From Autumnicola sp041679265 (lineage in GTDB: Bacteria; Bacteroidota; Bacteroidia; Flavobacteriales; Flavobacteriaceae), in assembly GCF_041679265.1 (NCBI RefSeq), contig NZ_JBGFSM010000001.1:62001-126000 (forward strand): a DNA stretch of 64,000 bases, given 5' to 3'. The first letter of the stretch is position 1, and each line of letters opens with the position of its first letter. This document shows positions 1 to 7,346 of the stretch, one piece after another. Under the pieces are notes generated by a model. That model was not told the origin of the DNA, did no database searches, and saw only the letters and a program-made list of their open reading frames with translations. The translations under genes and the position numbers were made by a program.

Positions 1-73
1 CCGGCTTACCTTCCGGTTGTTTTGCGATAAAGGAGAGCGCTTTTATCCCGTATTTTGTCTTTTTTGAAAGCAT
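1..73 (-). CDS. Rrf2-family transcriptional regulator, N-terminal part only (cut by window edge)
   Basis: The first 24 codons of a minus-strand gene are visible and read MLSKKTKYGIKALSFIAKQP and onward, which is the typical opening of Bacteroidota Rrf2 regulators, the first helix of the winged helix-turn-helix. Rrf2 proteins are small dimeric DNA-binding proteins, and several (CymR, IscR) control cysteine, sulfur or Fe-S metabolism. A TATCTTCG element at 78-85 (minus strand) resembles the Bacteroidota -7 box and would give an almost leaderless transcript. The gene follows the met operon in the same direction, so control of sulfur genes is a reasonable inference but is not shown. The C-terminal part, including any ligand cysteines, is outside the window. 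Confidence 0.8.
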   Translation of the reverse strand, partial: MLSKKTKYGIKALSFIAKQPEGKP

Positions 74-406
74 AACGCGAAGATAACTAAAATTAAAAAG
101 TTGGTGGTTTGGAGTTCGGAGTTCAGATTTTTTTTAACCTCCTCTTAGCTCATTAACTTTTTTACCTCCAGTATAGCTTCATCTTCACATTCTAAATTCG
201 TACTTCTAAATTCTTCCTGCAAAACCCGCAGATTTATGCAGCATTTATTTCCTCTTTAGCTCATTAACTTTTTTACTTTTAAACTTTCACTTCAAAAAAC
301 TACCCCGGCCTACGGCAACCTCCTTAAAAAATGAGAGCATTTATTCCTCAAGAAATCTTTACCACTCCTAACTACGAACTACGAACTACGAACTACAGAC
401 TATCGA
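74..406. repeat. Gene-free stretch with short direct repeats
   Basis: No coding frame is supported in these 333 bases between metZ and the Rrf2 gene. A direct repeat of about 24 bases built on tagctcattaactttttta occurs at 141-165 and 251-276. A tandem array of the 7-mer aactacg (about 3.5 copies, decaying at the end) lies at 370-398, directly after the metZ stop. No convincing intrinsic terminator for the met operon was found. Confidence 0.6.
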
Positions 407-1573
407 CTACAAATTATAAAGCGCCTGCTTCAGATCCTTAATAACATCATCTACATGTTCCAGGCCTACTGAAATTCTTACCAAACCTTCTGAAATTCCC
501 GCTGCTTCTAATTCTTCCGGAGATAATTTGCTATGCGTGGTAGACGCCGGATGGGTAACAATAGTCCGGGTATCGCCCAGATTTGCTGATCTAGTACACA
601 ACTTAAGATTGTCAATAAACTTTCTTCCGGCATCCAGCCCGCCTTTGATCTGGAAAGCAACTATATTTCCGCCTAACTTCATCTGTTTTTTAGCGACTTC
701 ATATTGGGGGTGAGATTTTAGAAACGGGTATTTTACAACTGCTGCCTGCGGAACATCTTGCAGGAATTCAGCCACTTTTAATGCATTTTCTGAATGTTTT
801 TCTAACCTTACCGGGAGGGTTTCCAGGCTTTTGGAAAGCACCCAGGCATTAAAAGGCGAGAGTGCCGGGCCGGTATTCCTGCTAAAAAGGTAAATTTCGC
901 GCACCAGATCTTCCTTTCCAACCGTAACTCCGCCAAGTACCCTGCCCTGCCCGTCAATTAATTTGGTAGCCGAATGAATTACCAGATCGGCTCCATATTT
1001 TATGGGATTCTGAATATAAGGTGTGGCAAAGCAATTATCGATAATCAGGATCAGGTCATGCTTTTTGGCAATTTCACCTAAATATTCCAAATCCAGAATA
1101 TCCACTCCGGGATTTGTGGGCGACTCGGCAAATAATATTTTAGTTTCCGGTTTAATTAAACTTTCAATTGTTTCGGGCTCATTTACATTGAAGTAGCTAT
1201 GCGAAATATTCCATTTTGGGAAATATTTTGTGAATAAGCCGTGGGTAGAACCAAAAACAGATCTTGCAGAAACAATATGATCTCCACTATTCAGCAATGT
1301 GGCGAGTGTTGAAAATACCGCGGCCATGCCGGTTGCAAAAGCATAACCAGCCTCTGCTCCTTCCATTTTCGTGATTTTCTCTACAAATTCTGAAGTATTG
1401 GGATTGGTAAAACGGCTGTAAATATTGCGTTCCTTTTCTTCCGCAAAACTGGCCCTCATATCTTCAGAATCTTCAAAAACATAACTTGAAGTGAGATATA
1501 AAGGCGTGGAGTGCTCCTGAAATTGGGTTCTTTCCGTTTGAGTTCTTACGGCTATTGTTTCAAAGTTTTCCAT
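407..1573 (-). CDS. metZ: O-succinyl/O-acetylhomoserine sulfhydrylase, trans-sulfuration PLP enzyme (MetZ-like)
   Basis: A 388-residue enzyme of the Cys/Met-metabolism PLP family. The signature HSATK holds the PLP lysine at residue 204, and the phosphate- and substrate-binding stretches YSRFTNPN, ATGMAA and HPASTTH are present. MetZ enzymes join an activated homoserine ester to sulfide to give homocysteine; a cystathionine gamma-synthase role cannot be excluded from sequence. The ATG (1571-1573) shares one base with the stop codon of the upstream fused metX-thrA gene, so translation is probably coupled. It is the last gene of the metY/metX-thrA/metZ operon and presumably obeys the same leader attenuators. 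Two sulfhydrylases of different subgroup in one operon suggests split substrate preference. Confidence 0.88.
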   Translation of the reverse strand: MENFETIAVRTQTERTQFQEHSTPLYLTSSYVFEDSEDMRASFAEEKERNIYSRFTNPNTSEFVEKITKMEGAEAGYAFATGMAAVFSTLATLLNSGDHIVSARSVFGSTHGLFTKYFPKWNISHSYFNVNEPETIESLIKPETKILFAESPTNPGVDILDLEYLGEIAKKHDLILIIDNCFATPYIQNPIKYGADLVIHSATKLIDGQGRVLGGVTVGKEDLVREIYLFSRNTGPALSPFNAWVLSKSLETLPVRLEKHSENALKVAEFLQDVPQAAVVKYPFLKSHPQYEVAKKQMKLGGNIVAFQIKGGLDAGRKFIDNLKLCTRSANLGDTRTIVTHPASTTHSKLSPEELEAAGISEGLVRISVGLEHVDDVIKDLKQALYNL

Positions 1574-4500
1574 TAAGCTATTTTTTCTGATAATTTTAAA
1601 ATATCCCCAAATACACCTCTTGCGGTTACGGCAGCACCGGCACCGGCACCCTGGATTATAATGGGCCGGTCGCCATATGATTCAGTATAAATCTCAAAAA
1701 TCGAATCGGCTCCCTTTACCTGACCAAGACTGCTATCTGCAGGAACAGAGACCAAACTTACTTCCAGTTCGCCTTTGTCCTGTTGCAAATCTCCGGAAAG
1801 GTCTCCAATAAATCGCAAAACATGATTGGGTTCTTGTTGATTTTTTATTTTTTGGTAGGTTTCATCCAGCTTTTCCAGATTGGCAATAAAATCATTTGCA
1901 TCTCCACCCCTTAAATCTTCCGGCACAAGATTTTTAATTTTTACATCTTCAAATTCATTCTGCAAATCCAGCTCTCGCGCCAAAATTAGCAGTTTTCGGC
2001 CAACATCATTACCATTTAAATCTTCCCGGGGATCAGGTTCTGTAAAACCCTTATCAATAGCATCTTTTACCACACTGCTGAACGGCCGGTCTTCCGAAGA
2101 AAATGTATTGAAAAGATAACTTAAAGTACCCGAAAAAACGCCCCGTATTCGTGTGATATTTTCTCCTGAAAGATGTAAAATTCTAATGGTGTCTATTAGC
2201 GGAAGGCCCGCACCTACATTAGTTTCATACAAATAACGTTTTTGGTTTTTTTCCAGATCTTCCCGCAAATTATTATAAAACTGAATGTCCAGTGTATTCG
2301 CAATTTTATTGGAAGAAATCAAATCGAAGCCACTTTTAACCAGTTTTGGATATTGCTGAACAAAATCTTCGCTGGCCGTATTATCAATGGCAATCAGGTT
2401 TTCTAAATGATGCAACCTTGCAAAGTCTATAATTTCTGAAACCGAAGATTCCTTTTCTGAAACCAGAAGTTTTTCTTTCCAGTCTTCAGAAATTCCTTCG
2501 GAATCCAGCAAGAGCTTCCTGGAATTGGCCACCGCAAAAACGTTCAGTTTAATTTTCTTGCGTTCTTCAATGGAAGCAGCCGAATGCAGAATTTGGTTAA
2601 TTAAGGTTCCGCCTACATTACCGTGGCCAAAAATGGCGATATTTATCTTTTTATAAACCTCGAAAATTTCCCCGTGAATTACATTTAAAGCCTTATGCAG
2701 ATGGTGTTTTTTAACCACCAGGCTTACATTTTTTCCGGTTACGGTATTGTTGAAAAGCAAGGGGACGATCTGGTTCCTGATGAGCGCGTTATAAGGTTTA
2801 TGAAAGGTACTTAGGTCCTGGCCCACAATCGAAATTACCGAAACGTCATCTACCACCGAAATTTTATTGACATCTTTCGAGTAAAAATCGCTTTCAAACT
2901 CCCTTTCAAGCGCCCGGACCGCACGGTGTGCATTTTGCGCATCTACTACCAAACCGATACCTCTTTCTGAAGAACCCTGAGAAATAATGCTTACGCTTAT
3001 ACTATTATCTCCAAGAGCGCGAAAAATTCGTGCGTCAATACCCGATTTCCCTAAAAGTCCGCGGCCTTCCAGATTCAATAGCGACGTATGTTCGAGAACC
3101 GACAAAGATTTGATTCCTTCTTTTGTAGGTTTCGCAGTAATCAAAGTTCCCTGGTTATCGTTATTGAAGGTGTTTAAAATCCGTAGCGGAATGTTTTTTT
3201 CAATAAGCGGAATAATGGTTTTGGCATGCAAAATTGTTGCACCAAAATTGGCCAGCTCGTTCGCTTCGTTATAGGAAAGTTCCTCAATACGCTGTGCGTT
3301 TTTAACCAGATCTGGATTAGCGGTAAAAATCCCATCTACGTGGGTATAATTCTGCAATTCTTCGGCATCCAGATAATTGGCAATAAGCGCTGCGGAATAA
3401 TTACTTCCATTTCTACCCAGCGTCGTAGTTTCTCCATTTTCGGTTGAACCGATATAACCGGTAATAATATTGACGGTTTGACCGTTGTGGAGTTCAAAAT
3501 GTTTCAGAAAATATTCTTTTGAAATCGCTTCCAGCGGCTGCGCATTTCCAAACTTATCATCGGTCTTTAAAAGCTCACGGGAATCGGTAAAATTCGCCAG
3601 GTGCCCTCGTTGCTTCAATACTTCAGTTATAAACTTTGCCGATAAAATTTCTCCCTGCGCAAGCAGCTGGTCCTTGACCTTTAAGCTGTAATCGCCCAGC
3701 AACCGCACTCCTTCCAGGATGTTTTCAATATTTTTAAATTCTTCTGAAAAATCCAAAGCTTTATATCCGCCTGCCTGATATTTCCTGAACTTTTCAAAAG
3801 CTTCGGAATAATCCTGATTGGAAGCGGCCATCTCCAGCAGGTCTTCCAGCTGATCTGTAGTTTTTCCCCTTGCGGAAACCACTACTCCAATGCGCTCCTT
3901 TTTTTCAATTTTATCCTCTATAATATCAAGAACAGCGTTGATCCCGTTCCCGTTGGACAAAGATTTGCCGCCAAATTTTACAATTTTAAGCTTGCTTCCC
4001 TGCTGAAATATCCCCGAAATGATCTGCTCCACCTGCTTTGCTTCAATTAAGAAAGCATCATGGCCATGAACCGAATGAATTTCGCTGTAAGTAACTTTAT
4101 TGCTACTTTGCGCCAGCTGGCGATGGGTTTCCCGGTTTTCTTCCGCAGTAAAAAAAAGATCGGAATCTACACCAATAATGCAGATATTCGCATGAATTTG
4201 TTCCAGGATTTTATCCAGCTCCGGCCTGCCGCGCGAAACATCAATGGTTTTTAACAGCTGATTCATCAGTTTATATGCTCCAATCTGGAAACGTTCCTGA
4301 AGTTTATTCCCATGATGCAACAACCAGCTTTCTACATTAAAAACCTGCAATTCTTCGTTGGTGCTTCGCTTGAACCGTGATTTAAAGGACTCCGGCGTGC
4401 GGTAACACAACATCGCGTGCATCCTGGCATCGTGTACCGGATTTTTAGAATTATTAAGGAACAGTTCCTGCACCTGGCAATTGGCAATCAGCCAGTCGGT

Positions 4501-4953
4501 AGACTTCCAGTCGGTCGCAATAGGAATTAAATTCTCGGTAATTGCAGGATTAATTGCAGCCATTTCCCAGGCGATACCACCTCCAAGGGAACCTCCAATA
4601 AGCGCGAACAATTTTTCGATTTTTAATTCTTGCAGGCCAATTAGAAAAATACCCGCGACATCCCGGGCAACAAAATCTTTATAATTTTCTATAATAAAGC
4701 CATCATAGCCATTCCCGGGAATATTGAAAGCCAGGATGGTGTACTTGTTCGTATCGATGCATTTTTCTTCTCCCACGATTTCCTTCCACCAACCGTCATC
4801 TCCCGCAACATTCGAATTTCCGGTGAGGGCATGGTTAATCATCACCACCGGCGCCGAAAGCAATGGCCTACCAAAAACTTCATAGGAAAGTTGAATGTCC
4901 TGAACCTTACCTGCTGAGGTTTTGAAGTTATTTATGCGAATTTCTTCAAGCAT
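1573..4953 (-). CDS. thrA: Fused homoserine O-acyltransferase - aspartate kinase - homoserine dehydrogenase
   Basis: About 1126 residues, three enzymes in one chain. Residues 1-315 are an alpha/beta hydrolase of the MetX type with nucleophile elbow GGSLGG (Ser122), acid Asp265 and His298 in GHDAFL. Residues 321-605 are aspartate kinase (KFGGKS; GRNGSNYSA; HVDGIFTANP). Residues about 615-765 are ACT-like regulatory sequence. Residues 769-1126 are homoserine dehydrogenase (FGHGNVGG Rossmann loop at 775-782; SSNK; NVGAGLP). The chain would thus carry steps 1 and 3 of the aspartate pathway plus homoserine acylation; aspartate-semialdehyde dehydrogenase must be elsewhere. The longer frame opens with TTG at 5028; ATG at 4953 is preferred because MetX proteins begin near there. 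The gene lies directly behind metY and overlaps metZ by one base. Confidence 0.9.
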   Translation of the reverse strand: MLEEIRINNFKTSAGKVQDIQLSYEVFGRPLLSAPVVMINHALTGNSNVAGDDGWWKEIVGEEKCIDTNKYTILAFNIPGNGYDGFIIENYKDFVARDVAGIFLIGLQELKIEKLFALIGGSLGGGIAWEMAAINPAITENLIPIATDWKSTDWLIANCQVQELFLNNSKNPVHDARMHAMLCYRTPESFKSRFKRSTNEELQVFNVESWLLHHGNKLQERFQIGAYKLMNQLLKTIDVSRGRPELDKILEQIHANICIIGVDSDLFFTAEENRETHRQLAQSSNKVTYSEIHSVHGHDAFLIEAKQVEQIISGIFQQGSKLKIVKFGGKSLSNGNGINAVLDIIEDKIEKKERIGVVVSARGKTTDQLEDLLEMAASNQDYSEAFEKFRKYQAGGYKALDFSEEFKNIENILEGVRLLGDYSLKVKDQLLAQGEILSAKFITEVLKQRGHLANFTDSRELLKTDDKFGNAQPLEAISKEYFLKHFELHNGQTVNIITGYIGSTENGETTTLGRNGSNYSAALIANYLDAEELQNYTHVDGIFTANPDLVKNAQRIEELSYNEANELANFGATILHAKTIIPLIEKNIPLRILNTFNNDNQGTLITAKPTKEGIKSLSVLEHTSLLNLEGRGLLGKSGIDARIFRALGDNSISVSIISQGSSERGIGLVVDAQNAHRAVRALEREFESDFYSKDVNKISVVDDVSVISIVGQDLSTFHKPYNALIRNQIVPLLFNNTVTGKNVSLVVKKHHLHKALNVIHGEIFEVYKKINIAIFGHGNVGGTLINQILHSAASIEERKKIKLNVFAVANSRKLLLDSEGISEDWKEKLLVSEKESSVSEIIDFARLHHLENLIAIDNTASEDFVQQYPKLVKSGFDLISSNKIANTLDIQFYNNLREDLEKNQKRYLYETNVGAGLPLIDTIRILHLSGENITRIRGVFSGTLSYLFNTFSSEDRPFSSVVKDAIDKGFTEPDPREDLNGNDVGRKLLILARELDLQNEFEDVKIKNLVPEDLRGGDANDFIANLEKLDETYQKIKNQQEPNHVLRFIGDLSGDLQQDKGELEVSLVSVPADSSLGQVKGADSIFEIYTESYGDRPIIIQGAGAGAAVTARGVFGDILKLSEKIA

Positions 4954-5029
4954 ATTTTTCGTTTTTGAGGAAGGTAAACGGGAAAAGATTTGACCTTGGT
5001 TTCTTTTCCCAAACCTTCCAACCAACAAA

Positions 5030-6322
5030 TTAAACCAAATTCTTCTTTTCTATTTTAGCAAAAGCCTCTTTTAGATCGGCTTTTAAATCTTCAATATCTT
5101 CCAGGCCTACGGAGAGCCTGATCAAATCCTGGGTTACCCCTGCAGAAGCCTGCTGCTGTTCATCCAGCTGCTGGTGGGTGGTACTTGCGGGATGGATAAT
5201 AAGAGATTTGGTATCGCCAATATTGGCAAGCAAAGAGAAAATTTTTGTTTCATCTGCCACCACACGGGCGGCTTCATAACCTCCCTCTACTCCAAAAGTA
5301 ACAATCCCGCTCTGGCCTTCAGGAAGATATTTTTTAGCCAGCTTATTGTATTTATTATCTACAAGCCCAGGGTAGTTTACCCAGGTTACTCTCTGCTGTT
5401 CCTTTAACCACTTTGCCAGCTCCAGCGCATTCTCGCTATGCTGCTTTATTCTTACTTTTAATGTTTCCAGGCCCTGTAGGATTTGAAATGCATTAAACGG
5501 ACTAAGTGCTGCCCCATGGTCCCTAAGACCTTCTACTCTTAGTTTTGCAATAAAAGCGGCTTCTTTTAGGGCTTCGTGATAGACTAAGCCGTGATAGCCG
5601 GGCGAAGGTTCAGTAAATTCCGGAAATTTCCCATTAGCCCAGTTAAATTTTCCGGCGTCTATTACCACTCCTCCAAGGGATGTCCCGTTGCCATTAATGT
5701 ACTTGGTAAGGGAATGAATTACGATGTCTGCCCCATATTTTATCGGGTTCAATAAATAAGGCGTGGCTACTGTGTTATCAACTATAAAAGGAACTTTATG
5801 CGCTTTAGCTTCCGCAGATATGGCTTCAAGATCCAATACATCCAGTTTTGGATTCCCCAGGGACTCTACAAAAAATGCCCGGGTATTTTCCTTTGCAGCT
5901 TTTTTAAAGTTTACAGGCTTACCGGGGTCTACAAAAGTGGTGGTGATGCCCAGTCTTGGCAAGGTTACACTTAAAAGGTTGTACGTCCCTCCATACAAGC
6001 TGTTGGAAGCCACAATATGGTCTCCTGTTTTGAGCAAGGTTAACAGGGTAGTATTAATAGCTGCAGTTCCTGAAGCCGTTACCACTGCTGCGATACCTCC
6101 TTCCAAAGCTGCTAAACGCTTTTCCAGGATATCGTTAGTAGGGTTATTGAGGCGGGTATAGATAAAGCCTGGTTCTGCCAGTGAAAACAAATCGGCAGCA
6201 TGTTGGGAATCTTTAAACACGTAAGAAGTGGTTTGGTAAATTGGAATTGCTCTTGTTCCTCCATTGGCGGCTACATCGTGCCCCGCATGTAAAGCGTTAG
6301 TTGAAAATTTTGGTGTGCTCAT
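5030..6322 (-). CDS. metY: O-acetylhomoserine aminocarboxypropyltransferase (MetY)
   Basis: A 430-residue PLP enzyme of the Cys/Met family. HSLTKYINGNGTSLGG carries the PLP lysine (Lys207), and the insert FPEFTEPSPGYHGL near residue 235 marks the longer MetY (O-acetylhomoserine sulfhydrylase) branch rather than MetB/MetZ. It would make homocysteine from O-acetylhomoserine and sulfide in the cytoplasm. It is the first gene of the operon, so it receives whatever transcription escapes the two Met-leader terminators between 6396 and 6680. Pairing with a MetX domain in the next gene fits the O-acetyl route. Confidence 0.93.
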   Translation of the reverse strand: MSTPKFSTNALHAGHDVAANGGTRAIPIYQTTSYVFKDSQHAADLFSLAEPGFIYTRLNNPTNDILEKRLAALEGGIAAVVTASGTAAINTTLLTLLKTGDHIVASNSLYGGTYNLLSVTLPRLGITTTFVDPGKPVNFKKAAKENTRAFFVESLGNPKLDVLDLEAISAEAKAHKVPFIVDNTVATPYLLNPIKYGADIVIHSLTKYINGNGTSLGGVVIDAGKFNWANGKFPEFTEPSPGYHGLVYHEALKEAAFIAKLRVEGLRDHGAALSPFNAFQILQGLETLKVRIKQHSENALELAKWLKEQQRVTWVNYPGLVDNKYNKLAKKYLPEGQSGIVTFGVEGGYEAARVVADETKIFSLLANIGDTKSLIIHPASTTHQQLDEQQQASAGVTQDLIRLSVGLEDIEDLKADLKEAFAKIEKKNLV

Positions 6323-6395
6323 GATATAAATTTTTAATGTTTTCGTTTTTATTGCTTCTGTATTCTCGTTGCGGAAAAGGATAGGTTTCCCACAT

Positions 6396-6432
6396 AAAAA
6401 AGTCCCCGTGGTTAGCTATTACCAGGGGGACT
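6396..6432 (-). terminator. Attenuator terminator 2 (upstream of metY)
   Basis: On the minus strand AGTCCCC (6432-6426) pairs with GGGGACT (6407-6401), followed after a C/C mismatch by TGGT (6424-6421) with ACCA (6412-6409), loop AATAGCTA, then six T (6401-6396). This is a textbook intrinsic terminator, placed 74 bases before the metY start. Its loop and upper 5' arm are complementary to the leader frame just upstream. Confidence 0.9.
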
Positions 6433-6484
6433 CTTGAATTGAACTATATAAACTAATTTATATCCTCGAGTTTTGGCAATAGCT
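6414..6484 (-). promoter_or_regulatory. Attenuator 2 antiterminator pairing
   Basis: Leader bases 6484-6474 (AGCTATTGCCA on the minus strand, codons 15-18 of leader peptide 2) can form an 11-base helix with 6424-6414 (TGGTAATAGCT), with one G-U pair. This takes the upper 5' arm and loop of terminator 2, so terminator and antiterminator exclude each other. The pairing was found by eye; no folding energy was computed. Confidence 0.8.
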
Positions 6485-6550
6485 TTTCATGCGACGCATA
6501 CACATCTCCATCATCATGCTGCACATTATCTTATTTATTGCCTTATCCAT
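6458..6550 (-). CDS. Met-rich leader peptide 2 of the met operon
   Basis: A 30-codon frame (ATG 6550-6548, stop TAA 6460-6458) with 8 Met and 3 Cys. The core is MCSMMMEMCMRRMKSYC, with Met codons at 6526, 6517, 6514, 6511, 6505, 6499 and 6490. A stop codon two codons before the ATG fixes its start. The start is preceded by an A/T-rich stretch, as usual in this phylum. The antiterminator arm lies in codons 15-18, just after the Met cluster. A ribosome waiting for Met-tRNA on the cluster would leave that arm free, whereas one reaching the stop would cover or pass it and let terminator 2 form. It is too short and biased to be an ordinary gene. Confidence 0.85.
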   Translation of the reverse strand: MDKAINKIMCSMMMEMCMRRMKSYCQNSRI

Positions 6551-6649
6551 TATTTACTGTTATTTATTAAAATATGCTATTTATGCTCTATACTTCCAGG
6601 GGCGATTCTATTTAATTTCTTGCTGTTTACAAAAGAAAAAGTTCTTAAC

Positions 6650-6680
6650 AAAAAAGCCGCTGCGGTTGGCAGCGGCTTTT
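6650..6680 (-). terminator. Attenuator terminator 1
   Basis: On the minus strand AAAAGCCGCTGC (6680-6669) pairs perfectly with GCAGCGGCTTTT (6663-6652) around loop CAACC, ending in six T (6655-6650). It is a strong intrinsic terminator, 18 bases after the stop codon of leader peptide 1 and 100 bases before leader peptide 2. Confidence 0.9.
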
Positions 6681-6719
6681 ACATTTTTATATGGTGAATT
6701 ATGCAAAAGGATGCGCTGC
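6669..6719 (-). promoter_or_regulatory. Attenuator 1 antiterminator pairing
   Basis: Leader bases GCAGCG (6719-6714) and CTTTT (6709-6705) can pair with CGCTGC (6674-6669) and AAAAG (6680-6676), the two halves of the 5' arm of terminator 1. That gives 11 pairs in two helices with a small internal loop. The leader GCAGCG copies the terminator's own 3' arm, the usual design of an antiterminator. Found by eye. Confidence 0.75.
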
Positions 6720-6770
6720 GGAAGTTCCCCTCATCATGCACATCATCATATTGCAAATAAATTGTTCCAT
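6699..6770 (-). CDS. Met-rich leader peptide 1 of the met operon
   Basis: A 23-codon frame (ATG 6770-6768, stop TAA 6701-6699) whose product contains CNMMMCMMRGTSAAHPFA: 6 Met and 2 Cys, with five Met codons between 6749 and 6732. The ATG follows an A-rich stretch about 12 bases after the expected transcription start of the promoter at 6789-6796. The antiterminator arm starts 13 bases after the last Met codon, the distance expected for ribosome-stall attenuation. The arrangement leader, antiterminator arm, terminator repeats that of leader 2. Confidence 0.85.
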   Translation of the reverse strand: MEQFICNMMMCMMRGTSAAHPFA

Positions 6771-6788
6771 TTTTTGTGTTGTCTACGG

Positions 6789-6820
6789 CAAAGATAAACA
6801 CAGAAAAACTTAATATGCAA
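6789..6820 (-). promoter_or_regulatory. Promoter of the met operon
   Basis: On the minus strand TATCTTTG (6796-6789) matches the Bacteroidota -7 consensus TAnnTTTG exactly, and TTG (6820-6818) lies 21 bases upstream as a -33 element. Transcription should start near 6782, just ahead of leader peptide 1. No second promoter was seen between the two attenuators. Confidence 0.8.
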
Positions 6821-6830
6821 ATTAAATTTG

Positions 6831-7302
6831 CTTTTTTTAATTCCTTTAAATTTGGATTAAGTTTTTTGTTCCCTTAGTAAAATATCCGGTGTTGCATTTT
6901 AATCAACCTAGTCCTGGACCAACTTCTATTTTTAAAATGGTAATTTAATTCCTCATTTATTTCAGAATTATTTATAGCAGGAATAAAAATTAGCTTTTAT
7001 AGATTTTTAAGGAGGATTGCAACTGGAACATATTAATTAGCCAGGTAGTAATTAAAAAAACTGCTAACTTCCTTTTGTAGAAATCTAAGTAAATCTGAAA
7101 TAACTCGTCTTTTTGAGACTGGTTTGCGAAACAGATAATTTGCTCAGGTTTTATAAGCCAGGTTCTTACCTTTTCATTCCCCCCGCACCACAATTCCCAT
7201 AGGCCTGTGAGCTCTGGAATTTACTGCGGTTAGGCATTTAAGACAAGTACTAAAATACTGCTAATATATTATTAAAAAAAAACAGGACACTTTTATCGTC
7301 TC
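6831..7302. other. Gene-free AT-rich intergenic stretch
   Basis: Between the met operon promoter (leftward) and the outer-membrane protein promoter (rightward) no coding frame is convincing. The 67-codon minus-strand frame at 6990-7193 has no recognisable family, signal or promoter. Nothing else was identified. Confidence 0.5.
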
Positions 7303-7310
7303 TATCTTTG
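7303..7310 (+). promoter_or_regulatory. -7 promoter element for the outer-membrane beta-barrel gene
   Basis: TATCTTTG matches the TAnnTTTG consensus exactly. Transcription would start near 7317, after the alternative upstream start codon at 7308, which supports the ATG at 7347 as the real start. No clear -33 TTG was seen. Confidence 0.7.
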
Positions 7311-7346
7311 CGGTGCAATCATATTTTAAATTCAAAATATATTATT

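Noticed and set aside
4954..5028. Longer N-terminus for the metX-thrA fusion (TTG at 5028)
   Set aside because: It would add 25 residues without MetX similarity, from a TTG abutting the metY stop; ATG at 4953 fits the family start.
5763..6161. 132-codon plus-strand frame inside metY
   Set aside because: Complement of a conserved PLP enzyme; no homology-like motifs.
6473..6797. Plus-strand frames of 74 and 102 codons opposite the Met leaders
   Set aside because: They are His/Met-rich only because they are the complement of the Met-codon runs. They have no promoter, family or signal, and overlap two minus-strand terminators.
6323..6800. A SAM riboswitch upstream of metY
   Set aside because: I looked for the SAM-II blocks (GATTTGA, ATTGCAA, GCTAAA) and a SAM-I-like four-way layout on the minus strand and found none; the leader is explained by the two attenuators.
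6990..7193. 67-codon minus-strand frame
   Set aside because: No recognisable motif, signal or promoter; composition is like the surrounding AT-rich gap.
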